From the NCBI GenBank assembly GCA_018389105.1, contig JACATO010001552.1:186001-250000 (forward strand): a stretch of DNA of 64,000 bases, given 5' to 3'. A program made the translations under genes and the position numbers. Positions 63,007 through 64,000 of the stretch are shown piece by piece. A model generated the notes under the pieces. That model did no database searches, was not told where the DNA came from, and worked only from the letters and a program-made list of their open reading frames with translations. This DNA is from Nautilus pompilius. Lineage: Eukaryota > Mollusca > Cephalopoda > Nautilida > Nautilidae. Every line of letters starts with the position of its first letter. Position 1 is the first letter of the stretch.

Positions 63007-64000
63007 TAGTAAAAGCGAAAAATTGTAATGAGCACAAAATCAATTTTATTTTGTATTTTAAGGATCGTTTTCTCAGCTTCTGCGCACTATTGGAATTATG
63101 TTGCAATGAAATTGTTCTGGCGTCGATTCGTCTATACCAGCGGTTTTCTCACGGTTCTTCTCTAAAAGTTAATATTTCGTCAACTGATGTTCACCTAGAG
63201 CTATCTCTGTTTCTGATAAGAAGTCTCATGAGTTTCAGGAAAATTGCTGGAAGTTAAATGTGTACGCCTGATGATAGCGATGGCTAACGCTAGGCAGGTA
63301 CTTCTAGTACGGTCGAGATAGCGGGAACATCAATCATTAAAACAGTAAATAAAGAATGTTGATGACAGTTATTTTATGTAACATAACTAAATTTAAAGCA
63401 AACTCTGAATACGTTTGACTGGTTGGTGGGTAGATATCTGCAGGAAGTTAATCTACGAATTAGCGATATCTAAGCAACAAATAATCATCTTCCACCTTAT
63501 GTTAGCAAACGGAACTCTGATACAGTACAGGCGGTACCTCATAATATTCTCATGGTAAAGAAAAGAACATAGATAAAGAGTCTGGAGCGGAAAGCTTTTC
63601 TCCAATTTCTCGTCGTTTCTCGCTCAGAATTTGCTTACGTTGCTTTGTTTGTCACATCACATCACGTGTCTAGAAAGCGAAGGACGCCGAGTTTGTGTTT
63701 TTTTTTCCGGTGAATTTTCAAACTTCTCTTCCAGTTGCCTTTTAGGTCAAAATTCTCTCAAAGTAGGGCCCAGACCTTGCGCTACGACCGACTTAGGAGA
63801 TACCGCGGGGAGTCCAACTGACAAAGAACTGACGACCACAGGCCAGCAGATAGCATTTAAGTGACGGATTAAATGTGGCATTCGAGAAAACACGGCAGCA
63901 TCCCAAGGTTTGCATCAATTTAGCTCTACCCGAACCCGGAAGTCCGCGGAGTAACCGGATTAGGAAATCATCCTCCTATTGTATTTGGTTAGTTTTATTT
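63007..64000. other. Unassigned sequence at window end
   Basis: Two short plus frames (63051-63257, 63631-63864) have no recognisable product. Nothing else is seen. Confidence 0.4.

Overview
This window looks like non-coding metazoan nuclear DNA, probably from an invertebrate. The sequence is visibly AT-rich. It carries long (TTA)n, (GA)n and (CT)n microsatellites, tRNA-derived retroposon heads, and decayed copies of at least five transposon superfamilies. I see no operon, no bacterial-type gene and no convincing host exon. The transposon families (Ty3/gypsy, RTE-like LINE, Tc1/mariner, a DUF4817-type IS630 relative, piggyBac and a pogo/Tigger-like MITE) are shared by arthropods, molluscs and other animals, so the lineage cannot be fixed from this window.

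Layout. At 0.3-2.8 kb lies a decayed Ty3/gypsy copy, with weak gag-like matches followed by reverse transcriptase (RT), RNase H and integrase (IN) in order. At 3.6 kb there is a tRNA-like B box. A GC-rich patch at 4.6-5.0 kb leads into a (TTA)n tract. At 6.87-7.26 kb there is an old, strongly diverged minisatellite with a period of about 29 bp. CT/GA arrays carrying CRE palindromes (TGACGTCA) or the variant TGACATCA lie at 8.0, 12.0, 16.2 and 40.9-41.4 kb. A second GC-rich patch lies at 11.38-11.75 kb. A SINE head at 23.3 kb runs into a 35-bp tandem array with a CACGTG E-box in 10 of 11 units. Tc1-like transposase remains lie at 33.6-34.0 kb.

At 40.2-43.1 kb, Ty3/gypsy integrase precedes reverse transcriptase and RNase H, which is the reverse of the normal order. 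A SINE-like head is at 45.2 kb. At 47.4-47.9 kb there is a complete 558-bp element with perfect inverted ends and an internally deleted transposase frame. A second Tc1-like fragment is at 48.5-48.9 kb. At 54.2-55.7 kb a piggyBac-like element keeps both TTAA target sites. At 58.0-60.0 kb there is an RTE-like LINE. Between 60.2 and 63.0 kb an old direct repeat is present twice, and the second copy is cut at its end by a 595-bp Tigger-like MITE.

Nothing here works as a pathway. The genes are dead or deleted transposon genes, and the shared theme is layered insertion and tandem-repeat growth. The most interesting signals are the CRE-bearing GA/CT array family, the E-box minisatellite, the in-frame deleted transposase inside an intact-ended mobile element, and the MITE insertion in the duplicated segment. 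The remaining open frames are short and are not recognised as host genes.
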